Shown here in pieces: positions 42,492 through 53,242 of a stretch of 64,000 bases of DNA. Below the pieces are notes generated by a model. It ran no database searches. It was given only the letters and a program-made list of their open reading frames with translations, and was not told the origin of the DNA. Position 1 is the first letter of the stretch. Each line of letters starts with the position of its first letter. The stretch comes from Rickettsiaceae bacterium (GTDB lineage Bacteria; Pseudomonadota; Alphaproteobacteria; Rickettsiales; Rickettsiaceae): positions 1-64,000 of the forward strand of contig JAJFBM010000002.1 in assembly GCA_020697135.1 (NCBI GenBank), read 5' to 3'. A program made the translations under genes and the position numbers.

Positions 42492-42932
42492 TTGCAAATG
42501 AAAGTAGATCCTCTGGATAGTTCTTCCTCTATACGTAAATTAAAACAAAAAAAACAAAGTTCCATTGGAGGTTTCTCCTTACCCGACGATGATAACGAGG
42601 AAGATGAAGAAATAACTTCGGTTACAACTGCTCATAAAATCCCTTCTCTTAACCCATTCCTTGCTTTGCAAGAAGTAAGTAATCCCGAATATGAATCATC
42701 AGAGCATAAAAAAATTATTGAAGAAGGAGAAACGTTGCTCAATTATTTAAAACAAATCCTTCTCGGGCTTATTAATGGTGATTTAAATGAATATAATATA
42801 AGGAATTTAAAAGACATTATAGAGCATAAAAAATATAGTTTTACAGCTCCTGAAGCCCAAAAACTTTATGATGAAATCTATCTTAGAGCCAGTGTAGAAC
42901 TTGCGAAACTTGAACGTAGTCGTAAGGCTTAA
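42492..42932 (+). CDS. fliX: FliX-like flagellar assembly regulator
   Basis: IGGFSLPDDD...NPFLALQEVSNPE...GETLLNYLKQILLGLINGDLN...LYDEIYLRASVELAKLER matches the alphaproteobacterial FliX pattern. Confidence 0.8.
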   Translation: MQMKVDPLDSSSSIRKLKQKKQSSIGGFSLPDDDNEEDEEITSVTTAHKIPSLNPFLALQEVSNPEYESSEHKKIIEEGETLLNYLKQILLGLINGDLNEYNIRNLKDIIEHKKYSFTAPEAQKLYDEIYLRASVELAKLERSRKA

Positions 42933-42946
42933 TTTTGAACAAGTGA

Positions 42947-43510
42947 TTATTCTGCTGGTATTATATTGTTTCTTAGTAGAAATGGAACTTGTGTAACCAT
43001 AAATAATATACTTAATGGTAACATCCCAAATAATTTAAAATTAACCCAGATTTCTTCAGAAAAATTTCGCCAAATTATTTCATTTATACAGGCAAGTGTT
43101 GCAAAGTAAATTCCAAATCTAAAAGAAAATTTTATCCAATTTTTTTCAGACATTTCTATCGCTCCATTAAAAAGATGCTTTGCTAATCCTTTTCCGTAAT
43201 AGCATCCGCCGAGTAATGTAACTGCAAAAAGAGAGTTTATCATAGTAGGCTTCATCTTTATAAATCGTACATCACCTGATAATATACTTAGACTACCCAT
43301 AACTGTTAGTAAAATAGTAGACAAATAACTTACCACAGATGGTTTCTGGCCTAAGAAGAAACCTGCAATGGTCGCAGTAATTGCTGTAATTATCATTACT
43401 CCAGTCGCAAATTTAATATCATTTCCACCTAATTTATAACTTAGGAAAAAAGTAATTATAGCTCCATTTTCTATAAAAAATTTAGTTAGTACGGTTCGTA
43501 TTTTGCGCAT
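42947..43510 (-). CDS. Inner-membrane septation protein YciB/IspZ-like
   Basis: LSILSGDVRFIKMKPTMINSLFAVTLLGG; NEIIWRNFSEEIWVNFKLFGMLPLSILFM. Confidence 0.88.
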   Translation of the reverse strand: MRKIRTVLTKFFIENGAIITFFLSYKLGGNDIKFATGVMIITAITATIAGFFLGQKPSVVSYLSTILLTVMGSLSILSGDVRFIKMKPTMINSLFAVTLLGGCYYGKGLAKHLFNGAIEMSEKNWIKFSFRFGIYFATLACINEIIWRNFSEEIWVNFKLFGMLPLSILFMVTQVPFLLRNNIIPAE

Positions 43511-43557
43511 AAAGAGTAATTAAAAAATTATTATATAATTTATTCCATAGAGATTAT

Positions 43558-44364
43558 TTAAGCCTTACTATTATAAACTTTATCCAGAGACAATATTATT
43601 GTAACAGTAAACAAGTAAAACAACAATTGAAGTACGGTCGGACGAGCTTGGTAACCAAATATTGTATTTAATATTCCTCCAATTACACTTGAATCTTTTA
43701 TAATCCATGAAGTATCCCACAACATACTAGAGAAATAGTTAAGAATACCTATCGAGTTTAGCAAATTAGCAAGTTCGGCAGAAAGGCTTGCTGCAATTAA
43801 TATAAATAACCAAGATGTAATTTTAAATAACTTTCTCCCTGAATACTGTGTTAAACCAAGATATAATCCTGTGCCAACGACCAACCCTGCTCCAACACCT
43901 AAAACAACCGAAGTAAGTAATCGAACTATCGAAAGATTTTCTACTGTAAGTACACCATAAACAAATAATACAATTTCGGTACCTTCTCTAAATATAAATG
44001 TAGCAACCATTAGGGGGAGCGTTAGTGCAAATATTTTACCTTGTTTTAAAAGATCACTCAATTCATTTAAATCTTTTTTTAAATGTTTAGCCCTTCCTTT
44101 CATCCAAATAACAGTCCATCCTATCATTATAATAGACAAGCAAAGAATAATTATATTAGAAACTTCTTGTCCAAAACCTTCAAACGCATTTGAGATATTC
44201 CCTGTAAAAAAGGCAAGGATACTTGATCCTATTACGCCTAGTAAGATCCCAATTATAATTTGCTTTCTCGAATTAGGTAGGTTCTTAGTTGCAGCAAAAA
44301 CTGTTCCGAGAAGTAATGCTATTTCTAAAGATTCTCTAAAAAGAATGATAATGATCTTGGACAT
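43558..44364 (-). CDS. FTR1 family high-affinity iron permease
   Basis: FRESLEIALLLG; FIFREGTEIVLFVYG (REGxE motif). Confidence 0.9.
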   Translation of the reverse strand: MSKIIIILFRESLEIALLLGTVFAATKNLPNSRKQIIIGILLGVIGSSILAFFTGNISNAFEGFGQEVSNIIILCLSIIMIGWTVIWMKGRAKHLKKDLNELSDLLKQGKIFALTLPLMVATFIFREGTEIVLFVYGVLTVENLSIVRLLTSVVLGVGAGLVVGTGLYLGLTQYSGRKLFKITSWLFILIAASLSAELANLLNSIGILNYFSSMLWDTSWIIKDSSVIGGILNTIFGYQARPTVLQLLFYLFTVTIILSLDKVYNSKA

Positions 44365-44387
44365 AGCATAAACCTTTGTTTATTCCC

Positions 44388-44720
44388 TTATTGTACTATC
44401 AAATAACCATTGGCTGTTTCAGGATGGAAATCACCAAAAAAATGATATTTTCCAGGCTCAAGTGGCGCTAGAATTATATTAATTTTCCCTCCAGCCGGTA
44501 CAATTTTTTCTCTTTTCAAATCAAAACTTTCAAATTCTTCTACAGATTCATCTAAATTATGTATGATTAATTTGATTTTTGTGTTTTGAGGTATAGTAAT
44601 TTCATTTGGCACAAATTTATGATCTTTTATAGAAATCTCTACTATAAAAGCATCAGCACAGAAACCATTATTAACAATTGTTATAAATATAAAAAATAAA
44701 TATAGGAATTTCTTTTTCAT
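44388..44720 (-). CDS. Cupredoxin-domain (EfeO N-terminal-like) exported protein
   Basis: Signal peptide; FVPNEITIPQNTKIKLIIHNLDESVEEFESFDLKREKIVPAG. Confidence 0.8.
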   Translation of the reverse strand: MKKKFLYLFFIFITIVNNGFCADAFIVEISIKDHKFVPNEITIPQNTKIKLIIHNLDESVEEFESFDLKREKIVPAGGKINIILAPLEPGKYHFFGDFHPETANGYLIVQ

Positions 44721-44856
44721 CTATCAAATAAAATTTGTTTAATAATAATATTAAACTATATAAAACTTCTTATCAAGCAGCAATGGTTTGAAATAAGTAA
44801 AATTATTTTAAAAATTTTTTGTATTAAATAAGAGACTAAAGCCTCAAAATATTAAT

Positions 44857-45618
44857 TTAGTTTATGCGTTTAGCGATAAATGCTGTAATAGGTATAGTTA
44901 GCAAATATATTAAACCTAGGAAAGGTATTACATACCAAGGATAAATAATCGCTGAAATAATTAGCACTCCGAGCGACAATAAGATTATCCAAATGAACTT
45001 TGGCTTTATAGATACTTGCTTTAAAGATAAGGTTGGTAGACGGCTTGCAAGTAGGAAGCCTATTAATATAAGGTATATGGTTGTTGCAAGAATATGTGAT
45101 TTAACATTAAAATTAAAGGCTGTTGTTAGATCGAAATCAAGTATTATAGGAATTAATGCAAGTAAAGCCCCTGATGGAGCCGGCACTCCAACAAAAAAGT
45201 ATTTTGCAAATTTAGAATTTTTAAAATCTGGATCATGAATACTTGTATTAAATCTAGCAAGCCTAATAGACATACACACTATAAATATCAATACTGCACA
45301 CCATGATAATAATTTATATTCGAATTGATGCAGAGACCACAGATATATAAGAAATGATGGAGCTATTCCGAAATTCGCGAAATCGCATAATGAGTCAAGC
45401 TCGGCGCCAAAGGTACTAGTTGCATTAAGTAAGCGTGCAATTCTTCCATCTATCCCATCAATCATTGCTGCAATAATTATACATTCAACAGCTATTTCCC
45501 ATTTACCTTCTAAAGCAAATCTTATTGAGCTCATGCCGACCGCGAGCCCAACTATGGTAATTAAATTAGGTAATAAATATTTGAGGGGCAATGGGTCTCT
45601 TAATTTTCTCAGCTTCAC
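44857..45618 (-). CDS. pssA: CDP-diacylglycerol--serine O-phosphatidyltransferase
   Basis: DGIDGRIARLLNATSTFGAELDSLCDFANFGIAP. Confidence 0.95.
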   Translation of the reverse strand: MKLRKLRDPLPLKYLLPNLITIVGLAVGMSSIRFALEGKWEIAVECIIIAAMIDGIDGRIARLLNATSTFGAELDSLCDFANFGIAPSFLIYLWSLHQFEYKLLSWCAVLIFIVCMSIRLARFNTSIHDPDFKNSKFAKYFFVGVPAPSGALLALIPIILDFDLTTAFNFNVKSHILATTIYLILIGFLLASRLPTLSLKQVSIKPKFIWIILLSLGVLIISAIIYPWYVIPFLGLIYLLTIPITAFIAKRIN

Positions 45619-45714
45619 TTATATCTACTTATTAATTTAGGCATAAAAAGACTATAAATATTTGATAAACGATAAGCAATTTAAACTGATAATTACTTAG
45701 CGTCTATCTATATT

Positions 45715-46410
45715 TTATCTTATTTCAAACTTTACTGGCTTACTTGCTTTACCGCTTAAGTCAGCTAAAATCGTTTCTGCACCAATCGTTGTTTGACCTT
45801 CACCTACTAAAGCTACTGTTCCAAGAGGCAAGTAAACGTCCATACGACTACCGAATCTAATAATACCAAATCTTTCACCAGCTTTAACTTCCATACCTTC
45901 TTCTAAGTCGCAAACAATTCTTTTTGCAATAAGACCAGCAATTTGAATAAAAGCAATTTTTTTCTTATTATGTGTTTCCATTAAAACAGACTGTCTTTCA
46001 TTATATAGGCTTGCTTTGTCAAGTGAAGCATTGAAAAACTTACCTGGGTTATAATGTAACTGTAAGATCTTACCGGTTGCAGGCACTCTATTAACGTGAA
46101 CGTTAAATACATTTAAAAAAATACTAATTCTTAGCATATCCTCATTAGGAAGACCAAGTTCTGCTGGAGGTTTAGTCGTCATAATACGCTGTACTATACC
46201 ATCGGCAGGACTGATGACTAAATCATCATTCATTGGGGTATATCTTTCTGGATTTCTAAAAAAATAAGCACACCAACCAGTCGCAATAAACCCAATCCAT
46301 CCTAAAGTACTGCTTACGGATGCAAGGATAAAAGTAGTGGCAGCAAATATCACAATAAATATATAGCCTTCTTTGTGAATAATTTTTGATAAATCTTGGA
46401 ATTGTTTCAT
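45715..46410 (-). CDS. psd: Phosphatidylserine decarboxylase
   Basis: [19 protein letters not shown] (LGST-like maturation site region). Confidence 0.95.
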   Translation of the reverse strand: MKQFQDLSKIIHKEGYIFIVIFAATTFILASVSSTLGWIGFIATGWCAYFFRNPERYTPMNDDLVISPADGIVQRIMTTKPPAELGLPNEDMLRISIFLNVFNVHVNRVPATGKILQLHYNPGKFFNASLDKASLYNERQSVLMETHNKKKIAFIQIAGLIAKRIVCDLEEGMEVKAGERFGIIRFGSRMDVYLPLGTVALVGEGQTTIGAETILADLSGKASKPVKFEIR

Positions 46411-46915
46411 AGTTCCTCTAAATGATACATAGGCGCTGATAACAAGTTTAATTTTGTTATTTTCAAAAAACAGTTATTTTAAAAACAAACTTGATGTCAA
46501 GAAATTAATTTTATTATCGGCATGATAGTAGCAAGAATAAAGACGGTCAAGTTATAATTTAGGATTATAAATGTAAAATTATCATTAGTGAGTAAAAAAG
46601 TAATACTGGCACTATTTTTTTAAGTAAAATTAGTGACTTTTTACTTTTGAAGTAGATTTCCTTTTAGAGTTATTACTTTTATTTGCTGAAATTAGTTAGA
46701 GATAAATTTTTATAAATATATAAGATTACAATGGATCAGCATTAAATATTTCTGCAATCCATAAGAGATTTTACTTTACCTATTCCCCTTTACCTAATAT
46801 GACATTAATTTTTGTGCAATATTATTATTTAGTGAATATGCTAAAGCATGCATAGCTTAATTTCTTCCGCAAAAAATTCTATATATATCCTAGGTGGTTA
46901 ATGACTTATATCTAT

Positions 46916-47059
46916 AGATCTCTTTCGAAACTAGTTTATGGTAGAGAATTTGAAGGAGATGAGGCACACAGAACCTCAGTGTACTTACTTGTAAATGAGG
47001 ATTCGAGTCTAGAGGCGACATAAAAATTATCAGCAGAAATCTAGTTTCGAAAGAGGTCT
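46916..47059. repeat. 144-bp RPE1-like palindromic element, copy with intact TIRs
   Basis: TIRs AGATCTCTTTCGAAACTAG (46916-46934) / CTAGTTTCGAAAGAGGTCT (47041-47059), one mismatch; + frame reads LSKLVYGREFEGDEAHRTSVYLLVNEDSSLEAT*KLSAEI*. Confidence 0.92.
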
Positions 47060-47128
47060 TATGAATAATGATTTATTAGTATTATTAAATATTTTAGAGA
47101 AATTTGCAGATCTAATATTATAATTTAT

Positions 47129-50100
47129 TTAAGCACGGAAAACTTTAAGGTATCCAGAAGTATTTATATTCATATAGTCTAGATTAGAACTATTATTATC
47201 ATTAGCTATAAATATTTTGCCTTCTATATCCCCACTACCATTATAATTAAAATATTGATTTAACGATGCGCCAGGGTCAAAACTCGCTGTAAAATCTTTA
47301 CCTTGTATAACTTTAAGACCTCTCGATCTAAAGCCTTTTTGTATTTTTACCTTTGCATTATAAGTAGTGAAATAACCGAGGGTGTTTTGATAACCAACAT
47401 TTTCTTTGAACGTCAAATCATTTAAAGTTTTAAATATTATATTTTGGTCGTTATCTAAGGTGTTATTGAATAATATATTACCACTGCTTGTATCAATCTC
47501 TATGGCATCCTTTAAAGAGGTCGATATATCAAAGGTAAGCTTAGTACATGTAGGAGTTATATCATCGCCTAAATAAAGCTTTCCTGTACCTAAAAACTCT
47601 AAATCATTGTTACTTATAATCTTTTCATTTGTTGTATAGCTTCCTCTACTCATATTGAACTTTGTAGGGCTAATAATATTAATGTTTTTCTTAAGATCAA
47701 GTCTGCCTGATACACTATTAAACGTAGCGCTTAAGTCTAAATAATCACCTGTGCCTTTTAAATCAAATATAATAATAGCCTTTGTACCATTATCTATTGC
47801 GAAATTTTCATGCAAAATAATATTTCTACTAAAGGACGGGTCTAGATTACTAGTCAAGATGCCGCCAAGATTAAGCAAGCCAATACTTGGGTAAGCTAAT
47901 ATATTATTATTTGCTATAACATTTCTTAAATGAATAGTATCTGTATTTGTTGTTAAATTACTATTGAATTCAATATGATCATATATAACCGAAGAGCTGC
48001 TTATATTTAAATTTGTTGTATGTACAAGTGGATCAATAAATTCAAAAGATCCCTTATTTGCTGCAACTGTTGACTGCGAAGCACTTACGGTTATTGTTAC
48101 CTTACTCGTATCAAATATTTCTGACCTTATATAGTTATAAGCTGATGATACTTTAAGTGCGTCTATATTTAAGTTACCTAAATATAATTCGCTTGAACTT
48201 GTCATTTCATTGAATATTGAAGCTGATTTTATATGGCTTACTACAGTAGTGGCTACATCCATTGTTGCTGATTTCGTCTTTTGAGCTATATAAATATTTC
48301 CTGTTATATTCAAAGTAAGCATAGATAAATCCAAAATATCAGCTATCAAGCTTATATAACCAATATCACTAACATTACTTATAATATTGGAACCAGTATC
48401 TGTTTTAATACTAACAGCATTTGTTGTGGTACCAGTAATAGTGGGCGCACCAGAACCAGTAGAAGTTGAGGCTGCGCCATTTCTAAGCCTGACTCCGTTA
48501 ACACTGCTTATAGCCACCCCACCAGTAAATATAGCATTACCGTTAATATCTAAAACTGTTGAGCCATCTATCCTAATATCGTCATATATATTCCGCTCAG
48601 CAGCACTAGAGGCATTCAGCGTAATAGTACCAGTACCAATTGTAGAAATCGTTGAAGCATTATAAACATAGCTACCTTGATTTGCTGCTGTCGCTGTCAG
48701 GCCTTTACAATTAATGATAATATCCCCATCCCCAGTAAAAAGCTGCGCATAGGATAATTTAACACCATATATATTTGTAACTGCACCTATTGTATAATCT
48801 ATAGTTGGGTCTAAGCCACCACCGAGGGTAATGTTTCCACCAAGACTAATTAGGACTGATTCTCTATCTACGACTGCGCCAAGAATTTCTATTGCACCTG
48901 CTCTAGAAGCGTCGCTATCTGTACATAAAGTAATATTTAACTTGTCTGTAGCAGCTGTAATAGCAACATTATTACCAATCCGTATATTATTTGTAGCTCT
49001 AAGTAATATATCTTGCGTTCCCCTTATATTTCCTACACTAATTATTGTAAGGTCAGCTAAATTCGTATTACAAGCAGTTAAATTGATATTACCTATGGTA
49101 GTAGCATCTCCTATGTTGTTTGTACCAATATAAGTCATTATCCCATAACCGGTTGCTGCTGTACCATCAAGAGTAATTGTTGCAAAACCTGTTGAAGAGA
49201 TTATAGAAGTATTAGAAATATTTATCCCATCTGCAGTAGTATTATTTCCTCTAATCGTACCGGTTATACTAATATTACCCGCACTATTTGTAATAGTTAA
49301 TGAGTTAATAATTACTCCATTATTATTTGTAGCGCCTGTACCAGAAGCAGCATTTATAGTAATTAACTCACTACCTCCAAATGAGATGGCACCTGAGGAA
49401 AACTTTACACTATAATTTAATCCTGCAGTAAAAGCTGAATTCCCTCCTATAGCTGTAATCTTAAGATCTGCATCTTGTACGCTTACTGTACTAGCGCTCG
49501 AAGAGATACCAGTATTGGTAGCAGTATCTATAGCTTCTCTAGAACCAGTGAGTATTATAGAATCTGTACCCGAAGCTTGGATAGGATTTAGAAAATACGT
49601 AACACCATAATTATCATTTCCTGTTCCACCACCTCTAATCCTAGTAATAGTTATATCCCCATCTAAAGAACTGATACTATCATAGGCTGCATTTACCCCA
49701 TAGTTATTTGATATATTATCGCCACCTTTCCCATTCAAAGTAATAGTGTCACACTCCTCGGTTTTCAAGCTAATAGTAGACATTGCTTTCCCGTATCTAA
49801 TGTTACCTCCATCACCATAGACTTTACCATTAAGAGTAATATCTCTACCTTCTGCAGAAAGCTTACTATTCACTAATCTAATTCCCTTACAGTTAAGTCC
49901 CCCACCAGTCGTTGTTCCTACTATATAACCAGTTGTAGGGTCAGCGCTGCCTCCAAAGATAATGTTTCCACTAAGAGTTTTTATAACAAGCTCTGTTCCA
50001 GCATCTGTTCTTGAGAAATTAATAATACCGCCTAAACTACTTGCACCATCTGATGTTGTGATAATATCTGAAGCTATAATTATATTACTTAATTGTGTAT

Positions 50101-51526
50101 TAGCCCCTACTATTGCCGTACTTACTCTAACATCTATACCCGAATCAAGGGCAGCAGTAATTGACGCTAGGTTCAAGGTTGCTGAATCAGCAGTAGATGT
50201 GAAACTTGGGCCGGCGCTCATATTAAGCGTAGCCCTTGTTATTGTAATATCATTTGGATCAAGTAACCATTCACCTGGGCTTAAGCCCCCTTTAGTACTA
50301 GCTGTACCATATATGTTAAGCTGCTTACCTGAGGTCTCTATTAACCCTCCTTTACCTTTTGCATCGCCTCTAGCTCTTATGTTCCCTGCAAAAATTGTTT
50401 TTTCATTACCCCATACTATAACTTTACCACCATCAACTTGAGCTGAACTAGCTGTAACTTTAGTATCCTCGTCAATATAACTATACATCCCGCTTGGTAA
50501 TGTTTGTGCTCCTTGGAAGGCACCTCCAATATAAATTCCACTGCCAGCTAATAGGCCGTCAGCGTTCAGTGTGGCGTTAACTGTAAGAAGAGTTTCTCTT
50601 GCAATAGCGATAATGCGCCTTCCAACACTTTGGTCAGATGACGCATTTATTTCGCTGCTAATTATAAGTTCATCGTGGCCCAATTGTTTTATATATCGTT
50701 CATAACCTTGGTTAGGGGTTGCATCATTCCGACCTAGAAATATTATTTTACCATTTTCCTCTACAATAGAATTAGCCCTTATTTTGCTAGTAACATCTAT
50801 TACACTATCTATAGCTCCTCTTGCTTTCTTAGTAGAGAGCTCTATAATCCCCCCATCATCTTTACTGAAAGCGCTCATTCGTAGCGATTGGCTCTCAAGC
50901 TGATCAGTAACTTCAAGCTCTATCAACTTATCGCCATTCATATCGAGCGTAAATCTATCGTCACTTGATAAAGTAACCTTACTAGGCTTATACTTTATGC
51001 TCTCTGTATTCTTTACGTGAGGCGGAACAAAGCCTAAGGATTCAGACTCTATAGTAGTAATCTTCCCTTCTTTTATAATGCTAGCATTAGCGTGGCTTGA
51101 CAGATTAAATTTTAAGCTTCCGGCACGCATGAAATCATCATTTAAGATGTTTGGACTACTCGCAATGAGCCCTCCAACATCCATTTGTGAGGTTGAACCA
51201 AATATCACACTATCAGGATTTACTATTATTACATTGCTGTTTGCAGTCAAACTACCATCTATCAAAGAAGCAAAATCGGATTTTACACTATTTAATATAA
51301 TGGCATCTTGTGTAGGATGTTTAAATTGTGTGGTTTTGTTAACATGAATATCAAAACTTTTCCAATCAATTAATACTCTTTGACTTTCTTGGGTTATAAC
51401 TAAGGAATTAGGTTCGGTTGAGATTAAAGCTTTACCTCCAATCACTTCTCCACCTTCAGGATTTGCTGACGCTATAGTTGCATAAAGAGAGAGCAATATT
51501 ATAGCTGTTAAAATTATCAGTATCAT
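47129..51526 (-). CDS. Filamentous haemagglutinin-like protein with N-terminal TPS domain
   Basis: Signal-like N-terminus; GGKALISTEPNSLVITQESQRVLIDWKSFDI...FASLIDGSLTANSNVIIVNPDSVIFGSTSQMDVGGLIAS haemagg_act motifs. Confidence 0.9.
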   Translation of the reverse strand: MILIILTAIILLSLYATIASANPEGGEVIGGKALISTEPNSLVITQESQRVLIDWKSFDIHVNKTTQFKHPTQDAIILNSVKSDFASLIDGSLTANSNVIIVNPDSVIFGSTSQMDVGGLIASSPNILNDDFMRAGSLKFNLSSHANASIIKEGKITTIESESLGFVPPHVKNTESIKYKPSKVTLSSDDRFTLDMNGDKLIELEVTDQLESQSLRMSAFSKDDGGIIELSTKKARGAIDSVIDVTSKIRANSIVEENGKIIFLGRNDATPNQGYERYIKQLGHDELIISSEINASSDQSVGRRIIAIARETLLTVNATLNADGLLAGSGIYIGGAFQGAQTLPSGMYSYIDEDTKVTASSAQVDGGKVIVWGNEKTIFAGNIRARGDAKGKGGLIETSGKQLNIYGTASTKGGLSPGEWLLDPNDITITRATLNMSAGPSFTSTADSATLNLASITAALDSGIDVRVSTAIVGANTQLSNIIIASDIITTSDGASSLGGIINFSRTDAGTELVIKTLSGNIIFGGSADPTTGYIVGTTTGGGLNCKGIRLVNSKLSAEGRDITLNGKVYGDGGNIRYGKAMSTISLKTEECDTITLNGKGGDNISNNYGVNAAYDSISSLDGDITITRIRGGGTGNDNYGVTYFLNPIQASGTDSIILTGSREAIDTATNTGISSSASTVSVQDADLKITAIGGNSAFTAGLNYSVKFSSGAISFGGSELITINAASGTGATNNNGVIINSLTITNSAGNISITGTIRGNNTTADGINISNTSIISSTGFATITLDGTAATGYGIMTYIGTNNIGDATTIGNINLTACNTNLADLTIISVGNIRGTQDILLRATNNIRIGNNVAITAATDKLNITLCTDSDASRAGAIEILGAVVDRESVLISLGGNITLGGGLDPTIDYTIGAVTNIYGVKLSYAQLFTGDGDIIINCKGLTATAANQGSYVYNASTISTIGTGTITLNASSAAERNIYDDIRIDGSTVLDINGNAIFTGGVAISSVNGVRLRNGAASTSTGSGAPTITGTTTNAVSIKTDTGSNIISNVSDIGYISLIADILDLSMLTLNITGNIYIAQKTKSATMDVATTVVSHIKSASIFNEMTSSSELYLGNLNIDALKVSSAYNYIRSEIFDTSKVTITVSASQSTVAANKGSFEFIDPLVHTTNLNISSSSVIYDHIEFNSNLTTNTDTIHLRNVIANNNILAYPSIGLLNLGGILTSNLDPSFSRNIILHENFAIDNGTKAIIIFDLKGTGDYLDLSATFNSVSGRLDLKKNINIISPTKFNMSRGSYTTNEKIISNNDLEFLGTGKLYLGDDITPTCTKLTFDISTSLKDAIEIDTSSGNILFNNTLDNDQNIIFKTLNDLTFKENVGYQNTLGYFTTYNAKVKIQKGFRSRGLKVIQGKDFTASFDPGASLNQYFNYNGSGDIEGKIFIANDNNSSNLDYMNINTSGYLKVFRA

Positions 51527-51762
51527 TTTCCGTTAATTACATTATCTACATTCTATTAAAGATTAACACTCGTCAAGTTAACAAATGGTTAATTTGTAAT
51601 CCTCTATATTTATCATAACAATAGATCATTATTGCTGTTGTAATTTTACTACAGTAGTCATATTTGGAATAATATACAGTTAAAAATAAAAGATTTTACT
51701 TAAAGCTTATTATAAGGTATATTGTTTACTTAAAGGTTAACATCTCTATTTAGTATTCACAA

Positions 51763-52038
51763 ATGATGGAAAAACTTATATATGAGCGCTTAAGCTCATT
51801 AAATCCTATCAAGCTTTCGATTATAGATGAAAGCCATAAACATCATGGGCATCAGCCTGACCTACCAAGCCATGGCACACATTTTAAAATAGAAATTATT
51901 GCAGATTGTTTTAAAGGTAAAAATAAAGTTACTCGTCATAGAATAATCTATAATGCCTTAAACGAAGCGTTTAAAGGACATTTACATGCTCTATCGATTA
52001 AAGCAAGTACGCCTGAAGAAGTGAGCCCGAGTTTATGA
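51763..52038 (+). CDS. bolA: BolA family protein
   Basis: LKLSIIDESHKHHGHQ..THFKIEIIADCFKGKNKVTRHRIIYNAL. Confidence 0.93.
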   Translation: MMEKLIYERLSSLNPIKLSIIDESHKHHGHQPDLPSHGTHFKIEIIADCFKGKNKVTRHRIIYNALNEAFKGHLHALSIKASTPEEVSPSL

Positions 52039-53153
52039 AATGTTTTAATAATATATTAGGGTCTATAATCAAAATAAGCTTTATAGCCACAATAATTGCA
52101 ATAATATATTTTCTCTTTGATAGCACCAAACCTTTCCACCATGGAAGAACAAATGACCATTTTGATGGAAAGAGGTTCCATAATTATAATCCGGATGAAG
52201 GTATTTTTACTTTAAGCGATATAGGCAAGTGGCAATTTTATGAATTTAAAGATGATATAAAAAAACTTTGGCCTGAATTTTTAGACGATTTCACCTATAA
52301 TAAAGAAAATATTGAACAAGTTGTTCCAAATGGTACAATCAAAATAACTTTCATCAACCACGCTACCTTCTTAATTCAAGTCAATAACCTTAATATTCTA
52401 ACAGACCCACTTTTTGCTAAAAGAGTTAGCCCTGTTAATTGGATTGGCCCAAAAAGATATCGCCATCCAGGCATTAAACTTGCAGATTTACCAAAGATTG
52501 ACTATATAGTAATTAGTCATGATCATTATGATCATTGTGATGTTACTGCGATAAGAACCCTTCAAGAAAAATTTGGCACGAAAGTTTTAGCTGGTCTTGG
52601 TATGAAAAACTTTCTTAAATCTTTTGGTATTACTAGCCAAGATTTAGACTGGTGGCAAAAGATCAGAGATAAAGAGAATATTGTTGATATAAATTTTGTC
52701 CCAGCCGTACATTGGTCTGGTAGATATGGGCTTCTTGGTAATAATAGAACATTATGGGGGGGGTTTGTTATAGCTTCTTCTGCAGGTAATATATATTTTT
52801 CTGGTGACACAGCCTTTGGTACGGGCAATATATTTAAAATGATCAAAGAGAAATACCAAGAATTTGCATATGCTATTCTGCCAATAGGCGCATATGAGCC
52901 TCGTTGGTTTATGAAAGTGCACCATATAAATCCTGATGAAGCTGTTGAAATCCATAAAGTAATTCAACCTGAGCGTAGTATTGCCGCACATTTTGGTTGC
53001 CTTGCACTCTCCATGGAAGGAGAAGGAAAGCCTGAAGAAGATTTAATATCTGCACTGCGTAGAAGCCAAATCCCTACATCTAAATTTCTTATATTGAAAC
53101 ATGGGGAAAGTTCAAAACAGACGAGTAAAGTGTTTAGTTTCCTGGTAAGATAG
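52035..53153 (+). CDS. Metallo-beta-lactamase fold hydrolase (NAPE-PLD/UlaG-like)
   Basis: INHATFLIQVNNLNILTDPLF; VISHDHYDHCD; HHINPDEAVEIH. Confidence 0.93.
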   Translation: MKCFNNILGSIIKISFIATIIAIIYFLFDSTKPFHHGRTNDHFDGKRFHNYNPDEGIFTLSDIGKWQFYEFKDDIKKLWPEFLDDFTYNKENIEQVVPNGTIKITFINHATFLIQVNNLNILTDPLFAKRVSPVNWIGPKRYRHPGIKLADLPKIDYIVISHDHYDHCDVTAIRTLQEKFGTKVLAGLGMKNFLKSFGITSQDLDWWQKIRDKENIVDINFVPAVHWSGRYGLLGNNRTLWGGFVIASSAGNIYFSGDTAFGTGNIFKMIKEKYQEFAYAILPIGAYEPRWFMKVHHINPDEAVEIHKVIQPERSIAAHFGCLALSMEGEGKPEEDLISALRRSQIPTSKFLILKHGESSKQTSKVFSFLVR

Positions 53154-53242
53154 CTTTGATATAGTTATTTTAAGGCTGAAATGTTACCTATGTCTTTGGT
53201 AAATAAGTTACCTATCAATGCAGTATAAAAGAGAAGGTTTTC

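Noticed and set aside
46435-46915. Long AT-rich spacer considered as ncRNA or degraded gene
   Set aside because: No recognisable protein motif or strong structure by reading; cannot be supported without a search.
49962-50441. Antisense ORFs over the haemagglutinin gene (also 48387-48665, 48831-49133)
   Set aside because: Shadow ORFs from biased codons of the large coding sequence.
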